Positions 23,572-36,534 of a stretch of 64,000 bases of DNA are shown here, one piece after another. The stretch spans positions 120,781,989-120,845,988 of the forward strand of contig CP136068.1 in NCBI GenBank assembly GCA_032622095.1. Direction: 5' to 3'. Each line of letters begins with the position of its first letter. Position 1 is the first letter of the stretch. Made by a program: the position numbers and the translations under genes. The notes under the pieces are model-generated. The model ran no database searches. It was not told where the DNA came from and worked only from the letters and a program-made list of their open reading frames with translations. Origin of the DNA: Siphonodentalium dalli (taxonomy: Eukaryota > Mollusca > Scaphopoda > Gadilida > Siphonodentaliidae).

Positions 23572-26500
23572 CTGTGCCAATGCATTCTCTTATATGCGAG
23601 TCGACCATAGGTCGCCTCGCATATATAAGAGCATGCATTGGATTAACAAATTTTATATAATTTTTATGTTTACCCATACCATAGTATGGTAAACATAATG
23701 TCGACGTCCGGATTGACCACTCGTCGTGTGTCCGTCCGTCCGTCCGCCCGCACGTCCGCACTAACCAGAGAGTACTTGTGGGGTGCGATGAATTTAACAT
23801 GAATTTAACATGCTTTTCTTCTAATTGTTTTATTTACAAACCATCTCCGTTATTTCGTTAATATAATATTTCTCAGAATATGTAATATATCTGAAATAAA
23901 CATTTAGAAAAAAAAGATATTCAAAAAAGAGGATATATTAACGAAATAACGGAGATTGTTTAGAAACAGTTTATAACACCACAAATGATCAATTTCGTCC
24001 CGTATAAGTCGAATTCTACACTAGGGTGGGTGGGCTTGGGGGAGGTTTTACTCAAACAAAAGATCGCACCCCACAAGTATTCATGGGTATGTGCAGTCAC
24101 CCACAAGTATACTTTGGCCAGTACGTCTGTCTGTCTGTCCGTAGACACTTTACGCATGGTGCGATAACTCAAACAATTTTTATCTAATCGGAACCAAATT
24201 TTGTATATGAGCTTCTCAGACCAAAATACAGATCGAGTTTAAAGGAGTTATGACCCTTTTTTAGAAAATAAAATTAAAAAAACAAAAATCCGATGCTAAA
24301 ACCGAAGTATATTTTGTCCGATTGTGTTCATATTTGATATGTAGGTTTATGATGACATGGCCCTCATCTGTATAGTTTTTGGTATTGATTGGTTAATCGG
24401 TTTAGAAAATAATTTACCCTTTACACACATGCTATCCAATGCAATAAGTTGAACATATTTCTTCTGATCTGCCTCATATTTCTTACCTAGGTTTTTCTTA
24501 GCACGTTCTTCGTCTGTATGGTTTTTGGTATTGTTTTATTAACCCTTTTCACTCTTATGTTTACTTAGAATTCACCCAAGCTGCTATGACTCAAAACATT
24601 TTTCATCTGATCAGCACCAAATTTGGTATATGAATTTATCACCCATAAATACAGATCAAGTTCGAATATATTTTAACAGAGTTATGACCCTTTATAATTC
24701 AAGTAATTACTGCTGGGAATTTTAAGAAAACATATCTCGCAGACCATGTGTGTTATCGAAATAAGTTAATTATCACTATCCATGGACATGCTATAAAGCC
24801 TGATAGTGGTACTGCTGGCTGGAAGGATTTGTTATCATATTAATGTCAAATTGATTGATGGCTATCTGGTGGAGTTCTGTTTTCTGTGCAATATTAAGTT
24901 AACCCCTTTGCTGAAACAGGTTCATTACTAAAGTTTATGTAAACACTATAGGACACCTATTCTAAAATATTAAATTGGAATAGTCCATTGTTACTTTGTA
25001 GGGATGTTTTACAGACATTGTTGTCTACATACACTGTTGTCTTATCTTAGACAAAAATTAATCCACACATTCCTCAGTTCCATGATATGATGTCATTGCA
25101 AATGATTAACCCTCTCCACACATCATATGGTTTTGATGCTTTTCATTTGATCATTCTCCTATATTATGTCCATGTTGATGGTGATCCACTTTTGATTTGC
25201 ATGGATTTGGGATTAAAATTAAACCATTCCATAGACACATATTATGCGATAGACAGATATAATATTATCCATTTCACTTCGATCCAGGTTCAGTAAGGGT
25301 TTCAATAAATCACCAATTATATATTCATCATTAGAGGAAATGTCTTTATTTTGAAATTCCCTCAATTGCATTTGGGCTCCAGGGTAATATTAATGGTGCT
25401 GGTATTCTTGAGACTGACTTATTGTATGGGTTTCTAAATCCAATGACATGCTTTGTATAGACTATTTTGTGTTTATCAGTTCATTAGTTTGGGTAAGATT
25501 AACCCTATTCTATCCGATTTGATAACTCAAATATTTCCATTGATTATGTTTATACATGTAGTTCTTGGCATAGTTGACAAGAACACACCCCTAACCTGCA
25601 TAGTGAGGGTCATTTGGTTTATTTGCTTAAAAATATTAACATCCTCCGCCAATCCTGTTGACACAATGTGATAACTAAATATTTTTCACATGATCACTAT
25701 ATTAAGTGTGAATTGTTGAAACTTTAGCACTCATGAAAAGGTTGATATAAGGATTTATAAAATTTATAAAAATAGCTAATCGCTATCGCCAAGGTATGGG
25801 TTAAACATCTGCCGATCGTGATCGGCCTCTCGTTTTATAATTGATAAAGAACGTAAGAATTTTTTTTTTGAATGATAAAAAAAAACTGTTAAAGAATGTA
25901 AGAAAAAATAATAAAAAATAATAAAAATTGTTAAAGAATGTGAGAAAAATGATAAAAACAATTATAAACGAGAGGCCGATCACGATCGGCAGATGTTTAA
26001 CCCATACCTTGGCGATAGCGATTAGCTATTTTAATAAATCCTTACACCAACCTTTTCATTAGTGCAAACAATTCACACTTTATAGAGTGGTCATGTGAAA
26101 AATATTTACTTATCACATTGTGTCAACAGGATTGGTGGAGGATGTTGATATTTTTAAGCGAATAAACCAAATGACCCTCATTTGCAGGTTAGGGGTGTGT
26201 TATCATAAACTATGCCAAGAACTATAAACATAATCAATGGAAATATTTGAGTTATCAAATCGGATAGTATGGGGTTAATCTTACCCAAACAGAAAACAAA
26301 ACTGGACCAGAGAGTCATCAATCACAGTTTGACATATGATAAACAAAGCCTGCCAGCCACCACTGGCCAGGCTTAGCATGTAGTATCTAATGTCCATAGC
26401 AATAAATAACTCATTTCAATAACACACCTGCTCTGTGTGATATATTCTCTTCAAATTCACAGCAGCAAAGAGGTATTAATTACTTGAATTATAAAGGACA

Positions 26501-26963
26501 ATAAATCTGTTAAAATACATCGGATCAAACCCATATTCGAACTTGATCTGTATATTGGGCTGTGAAACTCACATACCAATCATATAAAAAATGTTTGAGT
26601 TATGGCAGAATGCGTTAATTCTAAGTCGAAAAAGGGCCATAACTCCGTAACAAAAACTCGGATCAAACCCAAATTCGAACTCGATCTGTATTTTGGGCTG
26701 AGAAACCCATACACAAAATTTGGTTTGAGTTATCGCATTACACGTGGAGTGTCTACGGACGGACAGACAGACGGACGGACGAACGATGAGTGGTCAATCC
26801 GGACGTTGACACTATGTGTACCATACTATGGTATGGGTACACATACAAATGTTATAGAATGTAAACAAAATTGATTAAAAAAAAAAAATTCAAAATTGTC
26901 AGTCCGATGCATTTTCTTATATATGGTCGACTCGCATATATAAGAAAATGCATTGGCACAGGG
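23572..26963. mobile_element. hairpin-tipped element enclosing a 3.2-kb long inverted repeat
   Basis: The left hairpin module is at about 23575-23641. The degenerate right module (about 26905-26962) ends CATTGGCACAGGG-TA. The AT-rich spacer of the basic element has been opened and filled by the inverted repeat at 23666-26844. Confidence 0.75.
23666..26844. repeat. 3.2-kb imperfect palindrome (long inverted repeat)
   Basis: The left arm reads inward and the right arm mirrors it around about 25890. Mirrored blocks are ATGTTTACCCATACCATAG at the tips, ACGG tracts (23735-23760 and 26755-26790), TCATTTGGTTTAT, CAATCCTGTTGACACAATG and GATCGTGATCGGCCTCTCGT near the centre. The left arm has about 0.5 kb (roughly 24905-25490) with no right-arm partner. 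The central spacer is AT-rich, with repeats of GTTAAAGAATGTAAGAAA. A single arm occurs at 43211-45258. Confidence 0.88.
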
Positions 26964-26964
26964 T

Positions 26965-27345
26965 ATTTAAAATGAAACACTCCGGTTGGGTGATCAAATA
27001 GAATTGGAGAATAATCTTGTTCAAAGTAATTGTTTTACAAATATTATATGTAAATTAAATTGACAACACACACCGTCATTCTTATATATTTATTAAGTGC
27101 AATGACTGTGGGTGGCGAAATAATTTTCGTTAGTTTATCGCCGATACATGCATCCCGAATCGAGTAGTAAATATTTACATTTGAGCATAGTTCAGACGAT
27201 GTTTTCTTTGGAGTTTTACGGTCGATTTAGTTGAGACTTTCGGTGATGTTAGTAGAATGCTACATTCCTCCTGTTGATATAGCACCTGAATACTAATTTA
27301 CCATTTTCACGCAGCCGAACAAGTGCATAATATGTCTTTAATCCA
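26965..27345 (-). repeat. dispersed repeat (inverted copy of 3210-3545)
   Basis: In inverse orientation it shares the ACTCCGGTTGG...ATAGAATTGGAGAATAA end, the GACAACACACACCGTCATTCT block and the GTTAGTAGAATGCTACATTC block with 3210-3545. It begins immediately after the hairpin element that ends at 26963. Confidence 0.6.
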
Positions 27346-27559
27346 ATATATGCAGAAATATTTTTTCGTCTTTTTCTCTTTCCGACACTTCGTATAAACC
27401 ATCCTTATTGTCATACAATAACAATACAGAAAACTGAATTTGCTCCCGGAAACTGTAATTTACGTTACCTATTGTCGAGACCCGAGAAACGAATGAATAG
27501 CATCTGCTAACTTTAATCTTTGAGTTCGTCGGAGGCTAATCGCAGACACATTAATTACG

Positions 27560-29669
27560 ATGGATTCGAATGAAGATCGTCTCATTATAACATAGGAGAG
27601 AGATTATGTATTGGATGTTCAGAAAGCTGTCAAAAAGATGGAGGAAGGCAAGACGGAAAATTTAGAGAAATTTGATCTGAAAAACAAAGGTAAATGTTTA
27701 GTTAGTTATCGACTTGGATACAAATAGATTCAAGTGTTACAGGAAAGGAGTAACTGAAAAGTATTGGGACTGTAAGAAATTTATAGAGAAAGCGGGAGCA
27801 GTATGGAGATGTGTTAGTGACAATGAAAAAAATCTTGTGGAGGATATAATTAATGTTCCGACCAAGACTAAATCCCGACGAGTTACGATTCACTTGATAA
27901 GAACTCAAAACAAGATAATGTTGCAAGGAACAAAATGTAATATATCCTGGTGGCTTACTAACATTCTTCCTGATATATATATCCGAGGATTTAATGCTCA
28001 AATTCCTGACGACATGTTAACAGGTATAGACAAAACATTCTTCGAGCAAAGCCCTGCAGCCGAAGTGAGTAAATGTGACGAGACTGATGGTGTTGGTGTT
28101 TCTGGTGATGATGAATTTCAAATAGCAGAAACCACAGTGAAAGACCAGTCATTAAATGGCACATTAAATGACAAATCTATACTTTTTGTTACGCCAAAGC
28201 GGAGGAAAGGAGTAAGTGTGAGTCAACGATTCAGGAAATCAAATTTATCCGCCAAAGGTGATTACATTTCAACAACCACCATCAAAAGATCGGTTGATGA
28301 ATTACATGTAATGCTCGAGGAAGTCAAACTTGACCACAAGGATATGAACGATTATATACGGAATAATCTAACAGCAACTATGCGACTTATTGAAGAGACA
28401 GTGGAAAAGAAAACGACCGCCTTAGTAGAGCGTATCGGTAAAGTTGAGACTGAATGCAAAGACTTGAAAAAACAAAACGGTCGACTTTCCAATCAGGTCG
28501 CAAATTAAAAAAATTCATTGAAAAAATATGAATCGGCAACTAAAAAGGAAGAAGCCGCGAATGAACAAGTAAATGACACAGAAAAGACATCTACTATAAC
28601 AAATGACAACAAACTCTCTGATGAAAATGATAAAGAATTTCCCGTGTCCGTGTTCCCGAGTGTTCTAGTCTCCAACAGATTTGAAGCATTTGTAGATCAG
28701 AATGAATCGCTCGTTTCCATCCCAGGCGATTGTGAAGCGTATGAACAAACTCAAAGTGCTAACATTACACACGAAATGGAACTTGAACACCATGATGCAT
28801 GTGCGTCACCGGAACATACCCCGCCTGTTCATTTGATATTAGGAGACTCGGTTCTAAGGAAAATCGACCCAACAAAGATGTGCGTCGGTTGTGAAAATGT
28901 TCAATGTGTTGTACAGCCAGGACAGAGGATCGGTGGACTTATGAGGTGGCTAGATGACGACCACACTTCCAAGTTCAAATACGTGCATAAAGTATCTGTG
29001 CATGTGGGAATAAATAGCTGCAGAAACAACATTCAAACTACTAAAAGGGACTTAAGAGATCTAATTGCTAAACTTCGTAGTAAACTCCCAAGTGCTGGAA
29101 TAAGAATCTCTTCTATTCTGCCTACTTTGCATTCCAACCACATTAATATGCTCGTTCAATCGACAAATCAAATGTACAGGGATGTATGCTATGAGGAAGA
29201 CTGTATGTTTGTTGATAACACACCAGGGTTTGTCGACCAGTATTCGTCCGAAGTTATACAGGAACTCTATCGTGACAATTGGCACCCAAATTTCAACGGT
29301 GTTAGAGTACTGGCCAAGCATATTAAATACGCCAAGAATGCAGAGTTTAGCTGGTATAAACGTTCGTCAATGATGGAAAACCGCGCACCTAGAGGAACCA
29401 GACAATTCGAAAGACCAGGACACACAGCTAGAAGGAGAGATTACCGCGGGGACAGACAAACTGAGAATGGATACGGACAGTACATGACCAAGTCGTCAAA
29501 TCATCAACGTTCAGAAAACCAATTGGAGGCCATGACTGCAGCGAGGAACATATGCAGAAATTCATCAGATGAAACAGAAACAAATTCTTTACGGGGTGGT
29601 TTGATTTTATTAAGTGAACAGCTTTTCAATTTTTCAAATGTTATTAGTAGAACAATCTCAGATATGTAA
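27560..29669 (+). pseudogene. LINE ORF1 with zinc-finger-like N-terminus and SGNH/GDSL esterase domain
   Basis: The likely start is ATG at 27560, with breaks before 27714 and at about 28508. The N-terminal part around 27690-27830 reads GKCLVSYRLGYK, then FKCYRKGVTEKYWDC and AVWRC, reminiscent of a FLYWCH-type zinc finger, but the His pair is not evident. A coiled-coil-like segment follows (28330-28490). The second piece has the esterase blocks: LILGDSVL (Ser block), VHVGINSC (Gly/Asn block) and YRDNWHPN (Asp-His block). The C-terminus is basic. Family knowledge: this ORF1 type binds nucleic acid and carries an esterase of unclear role. It is non-functional as it stands because of the frame breaks. 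Confidence 0.8.
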
Positions 29670-29874
29670 ATGGAATTGTCTTTGATTCGAAGTCGAGCTA
29701 CTTTAGAATATTGATGAATATTGTTGTTTGAACTTGTGCCTGTACATCAGATAAAAGTAAGTTCATCTACTGTGAACTAACAACTTTGACGAATAACGGG
29801 GTTTTATATGATACATGCATCTCGGATTATAATTATTACTTTGGATCGTAATTATCCTAAGTATAATGTGCACA

Positions 29875-29885
29875 GTGTATATATA

Positions 29886-29944
<59 letters not shown>

Positions 29945-29961
29945 ATGTATATATATATATA
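29875..29961. repeat. TA/GT microsatellite between LINE ORF1 and ORF2
   Basis: TATATA repeats with TGTGTG at the left edge. They sit in the region that normally separates or overlaps ORF1 and ORF2, so they are either a later expansion or part of the LINE linker. Confidence 0.9.
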
Positions 29962-30112
29962 GGCCTACACAAGTTTTAGAGAAAGGTCAATCCAATTAAT
30001 TAACTTCTGTGTGCGTCAATCGCGGTGCGATTCTAACTAAATATTCATCTACATGTGTCCTTAGATTTGTCTCCGATGACCTCCTGGATTTACTCCTAGA
30101 TTTACACCAGAA

Positions 30113-33100
30113 ATGGTTTATAAGCATGATATCAAAAATATATGCTACACTGTTTGGAATATTCAAGGACTCGCTAGAAAATTAACTGATTCTGATTTTA
30201 TTAAGCTTTTAAATCGTTATGATTTTATTACTTTAACAGAAACTTGGCATACGGATATCGCAAACATCCAAATTCCAGAGTATCATTGTGTTGATCTTTG
30301 TAGAAAAGAAAAGACGGCGCGGGGAGGAATTGCGTTGTACTGTAAATCTATATATAAAAGCTATATTAAATCCGTTAAGCGAATTGACGATACGACATTG
30401 TGGGTTGAGTTTGAAAGTAAAATGTTGGGATTGAAGAAAAACATCGTTTTCATTTCTGTTTATATATCCCCGATAAATTCTAGCTATTGGAAAATAGGCG
30501 ACAAACGAGAAAGGGTTTATAGTGATCTCGCAAACAAACTTACGAATTTGAAATCTGATCAATTGGTTATTCTTGGGGGAGATTTAAATGCTAGAACCGG
30601 AGGGAAGCCAGATTATGTTGCACACGACGATGACAAGCACGTTGTAGTGCACGATAACTATACGATTGATTCGGTGAACGAAAGGGCTAGTCTTGATCAA
30701 ACTTGCAATGATTTTGGGACACAACTCTTGAATATATGTAAGTCCAGTGGATTGAGAATAGTGAACGGCAGAATGTGCACTGGTGCGACGATAGTTCTGA
30801 CAAAGCAAAGATGGCTTTATATGAGCCACATGTACAGAGACGTCTGATGAATTTCAGACTACGAACCTATCCGGAGAATTTGAACGGAACTGAAAATGCA
30901 ACTCATGATATGTGTGAAATATTCAAATTTATCAATCAGACTGCGACAAAAGTTGTAAAAATAAAACATCGGAAGCAACAACGAAAACGAATATGGTTTG
31001 ATCAACGTTGTAAAGATTTGAAAAGAATTATAGAGAATATAGTCAGCGAAATGAAAAAGAATCCTCTAGACAAAAGTCTACAATTAAAGTTTTTCAATGC
31101 CAAGAAATTATATAAAAGAGAAACGAAGCATAAGGCTAAATTATTTCGGCTACAAATGTCTGAAAAAATAGATAAGCTCGAAGGTTGTGACCCATCGGTA
31201 TACTGGAATATAATCAAAAGTTTACGTATTAACACAGCACAAGAAGAGTCCGATGACCTTCACCCTGATGATGCAGTCGATTTCTTTGAGCAATTACTTT
31301 ACTGCGATACCCGTGAAACGAACTTTGAACATCAAGCGTCGAAAGACAATGATCATCTTATAGACATAAACAATAGTGACATAACTGCAACAGAAGTACT
31401 TGATGCAATCAGGCAATTAAAAAATAGAAAATACGACGGGTTTAGATAACATTCCAAACGAATTACTAAAAACAGTCATTCCATTGGTAGTAGATGATGT
31501 GACAAAACTTTTTAACCGCATGTCTTGAAGTCAGGACATTATCCGTTATGTTGGAGTCATTCATTTATTAAAACATTGTACAAAAAAGGAAACAGACATG
31601 ATCCAAACAATTACAGACCAATCGCTCTGAGTATTAATTTTGGAAAACTGTTCAATAAAATTATTAATTCTAGAATAGACAATTATTTAGAAAAAAACGA
31701 ACTAATAAGCGATAATCAATTCGGATTTAGAAAAAATCGCAGTACAGTCGACAGTGCATTCGTCCTGCGTACGTTAGTCAATAAGTACAAAGATATGAAA
31801 AAACCTCTGTATACGGCCTTTGTAGACTTCAAGAAAGCGTTCGACTCTGTAGATAGATCTATTTTATTTAGAAAACTTCGAGGTATTGGCATTAACGGGT
31901 CGACACTCGCGATTTTACAGTCTATTTATAAGTCAAGTTATTATTCCGTTAAAACTTCAGCAGGATTTGGTCCCGCTTTATTGTTGAAAATAGGAGTAAG
32001 GCAGGGTGATCCTTATCACCCACTCCTTTCAAAATATTCATAGACGATATTGGCGGCAAATTAACTAACATGTCTAACCCGTGCTATTTGAACAATCGTC
32101 CGATTACGCATTTACTTTTCGCCGATGATCTCGTTTTACTATCTGAAACGCCTGATGGTTTGCAGAATTCTTTGCATGAATTGGAAAAATATAGTTTTCA
32201 AAATAATCTAACAGTTAATGCAGACAAAACAAAATGCATGATATTTAAATCAAATAAGCGGAAGTTAAATATAGACAATACATTTTATATCAACAATGAG
32301 TTGCTAGAAAGAGTTGACGAATATAAATACTTAGGTCTCGTCTTCACTTCTGACGGTAAAATGTCAAAAGCTTGTGAAAATTTAAGTGGGAGAGCTTCTA
32401 AGGCTATGTTTTTCACGACGAGCTCACTGAATTCACATATAGAATTGTCTCTCAATACTAAATGTAAGTTGTTTGACAAATTAATAATGCCTATATTGAT
32501 GTATGGTTCTGAAATATGGGCATCCGAGTTAAAAATTCCATTTATTGACACTAACCCACTTGAGCAATTATTGCTATTGGTAATATGTATAAATATCTAA
32601 CTAAACTGCGTGCAGTAAAATCAAGAACTTTAATGCATGATTCTTTTAGGGAATCCCTCATGTCTAATCAATCAACTTGGGACGCACAATTAGTCAATAT
32701 ATCACAATCTAATACAACAATAAGAGTGGCAGACAAACTAATAATTGAAAGGTTAAAATCAGAACATATAAATAAGTTCAAAAAAGACATTTTCGATGAC
32801 GACAGACCAGGTGGTGCTAATAAATTGCGAACTTACAGAACTTTTAAAGACAATTATGACATAGAACCGTACCTGAGGCACGTTCGATCGTCCGCGGCAA
32901 GAGAAATGTTCACTGGACTACGTGTTAGCAATCATATTTTAGCTATAGAAAAGGGTCGACACACGCAACCGAAGACGCCATTAAAAGACCGAATTTGTCA
33001 CATGTGTGTTGAACGTAAAGTTGAAACAGAAAAACATTTTATTATGGAATGCAGTGCGTACGCTGACTCTAGAAAAGACTTGCTTAATATTGCTCAAAAG

Positions 33101-33427
33101 TATAGCATAGATTTCATAAACATGAGTGATGATAATAAGTTCATCTTTATAATGAAAAACAAAGACAAACAAATAATCAATTCCGTGTGCAACATGATCC
33201 GGTTATTCTTTCTAACAAGACAGTCAATGACTGTGGGGTCGCTCACCAGACTGCACAGACTGATAAGACTGGGACTCTGGAGACCACAACAGTCAGAACC
33301 TTTCATAATCACTTTAAAAGAAGTAGATCTTAACAGGATATGTGGCCAAATTACCAAATGTACACTACTGATCACCCCCCACCCAACAAGTCCCCTCCCG
33401 ACTGGGCTCCAGACTCCCAAGTCCTAG
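30113..33427 (+). pseudogene. LINE ORF2: endonuclease + reverse transcriptase, multiply frameshifted
   Basis: The APE endonuclease starts NICYTVWNIQGLA and has TLTETWH and LGGDLNARTG. Its C-terminal end with the SDH motif is missing, lost in a deletion near 30775-30845 where the frame also changes. RT blocks follow: NYRPIALS, FVDFKKAFDSVDR (motif A), VRQGDP (motif B) and LLFADDLVLL (motif C, the catalytic Asp pair present). Frame changes occur near 31440, 31520, 32030 and 32585. The C-terminus has ICHMCVERKVETEKHFIMEC (C-x2-C...H-x4-C). Known role of the family: target-primed reverse transcription. This copy cannot be active. Confidence 0.87.
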
Positions 33428-33659
33428 GTTGGAATTACACAATTGATATCTCAAACTTTCCCAATTTTTGGAAATTTCCAATCTCACAAGCGCCTTTTTA
33501 TAAAATAGACCTGATGGTCCTTGTGAAGGAAGCATATTAAGAAGGAAACTGTCCTATTTTTCCAGGTTACCCCATTAAAAATATCTGTATCGCAGTCAAA
33601 CAAGAACATTCCATGCTAAATAAGCCAACTAGTTCTTGGCTCTGCCATACATATTTTAA

Positions 33660-34050
33660 GAATTACTATGTTGTGAAATAGTTATGTCTCTGGCAATGCC
33701 CTTATTCGACTTTGTGATGCCAGTTTCACAAATCTGTCACCCAAGGTAATTTCCTACTAAATATAAGCAAAATAGGCCATTTCATTCTTGCATAGAAGAC
33801 GTATGATGAATTACTATGGAGAGAAAGATTAATGTAGCTGGCCTTGCACCTACTTGACCTGGTGACCCTGATTAAACAAATCTGAATCACACATCACCAA
33901 AGGAGCCTCAATATTAAATGTGAACTAAATAGAGCTATGAACCCATTCGGTCTTATGGTTCCAGAGGAGAAGTTTAAAGAATTGTTGACGGACGGACGAG
34001 GAGTGATGACTATAGCTCCACCAGAGACTTTGTCTCAGGTGAGCCAAAAA
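33660..34050 (+). repeat. pearl-like element, ACGG tract and GAGCC terminal hairpin (copy 1)
   Basis: It contains GTTGACGGACGGACG followed by AGGAGTGATGACTATAGCTC and an ACC(A/G)GAGAC-GTCTCAGGT stem. One or two diverged core units precede the tract. The left boundary is approximate. Confidence 0.65.
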
Positions 34051-34520
34051 CTATTGAAATTATAGAATGACTCCCCCCCCCCACTTTGGATCCCAAAATT
34101 CAACAGAATTCAAACTTTTTTAATGGAAGGGGAAGAACTCCATCTTTAATATATAGAGTTATTCCCCCTGCATTGAAAATAATTTAGCCTTTTACTCAAT
34201 AAAAACAACATGTCCACATTTTATTACACTGGATAAGTTGATAATACAATGTTTTGGAGCTTGCTCTTTCAAATGGTATATAATATGCCATATATTTTAT
34301 ATAATGTAATCTGGGGGTTAAAAAATTAAGTAGTTTACTATTTTATATTCATTTTAGTCTATATAATTAATTTTGAGAAAACAAATTACATCTCATTGAA
34401 CAAATCTGCTAATTCCACCCCCTCAATCCATGGGGACATCCCTGCAAGAATAGGACATCTGTGATTTATTGGATGCTTGTCTACATTTGCCTAACAATAT
34501 TTCCTTAACCTTGAAAGCCA

Positions 34521-34941
34521 GTGCATTCTCTTAGGTGAGGCTACCTATGGGACATTCACATATATAAGACAATGCACTGGCATGATACTAGTACTTTGTT
34601 ATAAAATAATAAATATTGGACAAATATTAAAACTAGGAGCTCATTTCTCTTGATCAATGGTCTATTATTTTATATTCATTTTATTTTAGTATATGTAATT
34701 GGTTTTGGAAAAACAATTACATCTCAATGAACAAATCTGAGAAATTTGCCCCCTCCCCAAACATATGTGGGGACATCCCTGCGAGAATAGGACATGTGTG
34801 ATTTATTTGGATGTCTGACTATATTGGCCTAACAATATTTCCTTGATCTTGAACCCCAGTGTATTCTCTTATATATAGGAGAATACACTGGTGCAGGGTC
34901 TTTGTTGCTGTACCAGCATAGCTCTGGTAATGAAATGGTTA
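34521..34941. mobile_element. degenerate hairpin MITE
   Basis: There is one decayed hairpin at 34521-34583 (CCAGTGCATTCTCTTA, then the inverse with mismatches) and a collapsed one at 34856-34892. The right end GGTAATGAAATGGTTAA resembles the CTTTCATGAC TTAA family. The left end is unclear. Confidence 0.55.
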
Positions 34942-35299
34942 ATACTAATACTATTATAAAATGTGTACACTGTCAAATAGTTAGAGTTGTATTTGAGATT
35001 GCTGTAAACACATAGGATTAAATTTCATTGACACACATCTTTCTCTCTTAGCCTGATAAATGTGGATATTGAGATAAAAGTTAATTACTGTATAATGACT
35101 GAACACACAGCTGTGAGCACTGTGAGAATTAAGGCTGGTCAGTTCCTGGCATGTCATATAACTAAAGTGTAAGGCTTTTAATGGGATGAACCTTGCAGGG
35201 ATCTCTGGTGTTGGGTGGCAGGTACATGCAGTGATGGGGGAGGTGGGTGGAGGGGGGGGGCAAGGGTTTAAAACAAGGATTTGAATTAACATTTTTTTA

Positions 35300-35861
35300 A
35301 TAGTTATGTCCCTGGGCCCTGGCTCTGCCCATATTTGACCCAGTGACCCCATTTGAACAAATCTGAACCCCAGTCACACAAGGACTCTCCATACCAAATG
35401 TAAGCTAAATCGGTCAAATGGTTCAAAATAAGAAGTCATTCTAAGAATTACTATGGAGGAATAGAGTTATGGCCCTGGTTTCTCAACTAATCAACCTGGT
35501 GACCTCATTTTAACAAATCTGAATGTGAGTCAACTAGAGAACATCCACACCAAATATGAATCCATACGGCCTTATAGTTCAGTAAAAGAAGTCGTTCTAA
35601 GAATTACTATGGAGGAATAGAGTTATGGCCCTGCTTTCACAACTATTCCACCCAGTGACCTCATTTGAACAAATCTGAATGTGATTCACCTAGGGAACAT
35701 CCACACCAAATTTGAACACGTTAAGTCTTACGGTTCGGGACGAGAAGATGATTGTTGACGGACGGACGGACGGACGGACGGACAGACGACGGACGGACGG
35801 ACGACGGACGAGGAGTGATGACTATAGCTCCACCGGAGACTTCGTCTCAGGTGAGCTAAAA
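35300..35861 (+). repeat. pearl-like element with 156-bp tandem core (copy 2)
   Basis: The core unit beginning AAGAATTACTATGGAGGAAT repeats with a 156-bp period (35443, 35599). It is followed by a long ACGG tract (35755-35815), AGGAGTGATGACTATAGCTC, and a hairpin of ACCGGAGAC with GTCTCAGGT ending GAGCTAAAA. This fits the bivalve pearl layout: a roughly 160-bp tandem core, then a short tetranucleotide microsatellite. Confidence 0.75.
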
Positions 35862-35869
35862 AGACAGAA

Positions 35870-36052
35870 TGTCAATATGGGGAAATAAAAGTTGAAAGTA
35901 TTAATTTATAATACTAATGATCATTTATCGTACATATGCATAATTACATGTATTTTATTTATGTGTAACTTTTCATGTATTAACTGTTATTTGCAACTGC
36001 CTCCATTTGGTGTATTGCAATAAATCATCTTATCTTATCTTATCTTATCTTA
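35870..36052 (+). mobile_element. retroposon 3' tail with (ATCTT)n
   Basis: AT-rich sequence ending TGCAATAAATC followed by four to five ATCTT units (36028-36052). Such a pentanucleotide tail after a polyadenylation-like signal is typical of LINE or SINE 3' ends. No coding part was seen. Confidence 0.5.
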
Positions 36053-36054
36053 CA

Positions 36055-36520
36055 CGATGAAGCGAAACGCTTTGTTTTTAAGACAAAAGTTTTGTTTGAA
36101 ACAATTTAAATATAAGTTCACCTTAAAATAATGGGGGACCAGTGTGTTCTTTAGAGAACGACCAGTGTCTGTATATAGTAGTTGTGAGGAGAACTATACA
36201 ATATGTGGACTTGATTATGGTAAATATAGTTGTTAAACGCCTCGGGGACAACTGCCCTCTTGTCTATCAACAGCCTGTGTTATGGTGGTACGATTCCAGA
36301 CATCGTGGAAAGGTTAATCAATTTAGTACCAGAGCGCATGAGGTAATAATGACCACACGTTTGTGGTATCTTCGTGTGAATCGATCCTTCTCACACGTTT
36401 AGGTTCAAGACGGATTTACAACTTCCTCTTCTGTTGTTGAACGACACGAATTAAGGCATTCGCCTCTGAATATGAAGAACGAAGGCCAGTTGAAGCATGA
36501 AGTAGCTGTATATATACGTG
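36055..36520 (+). repeat. dispersed repeat, uninterrupted copy of 20401-23480
   Basis: It is collinear with the repeat at 20401-20647 plus 23247-23480, including GGAAAGGTTAATCAATTTAG and CGATCCTTCTCACACGTTTA. It lacks the hAT-like insertion. Confidence 0.65.
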
Positions 36521-36534
36521 TGGGATTTTGTTTA

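Larger units (their letters stand above)
27560..33430 (+). mobile_element. decayed two-ORF LINE with esterase-type ORF1 (CR1/Jockey group)
   Basis: An ORF1 with an SGNH-hydrolase domain (to 29669) is followed by about 440 bp containing a TA microsatellite. Then comes an ORF2 with APE endonuclease, reverse transcriptase and a C-terminal Cys/His motif (30113-33427). ORF2 is broken by several frameshifts and an internal deletion. No target duplication or 3' tail could be fixed. The esterase in ORF1 is known from CR1-like LINEs; the clade assignment beyond that is uncertain. Confidence 0.82.
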
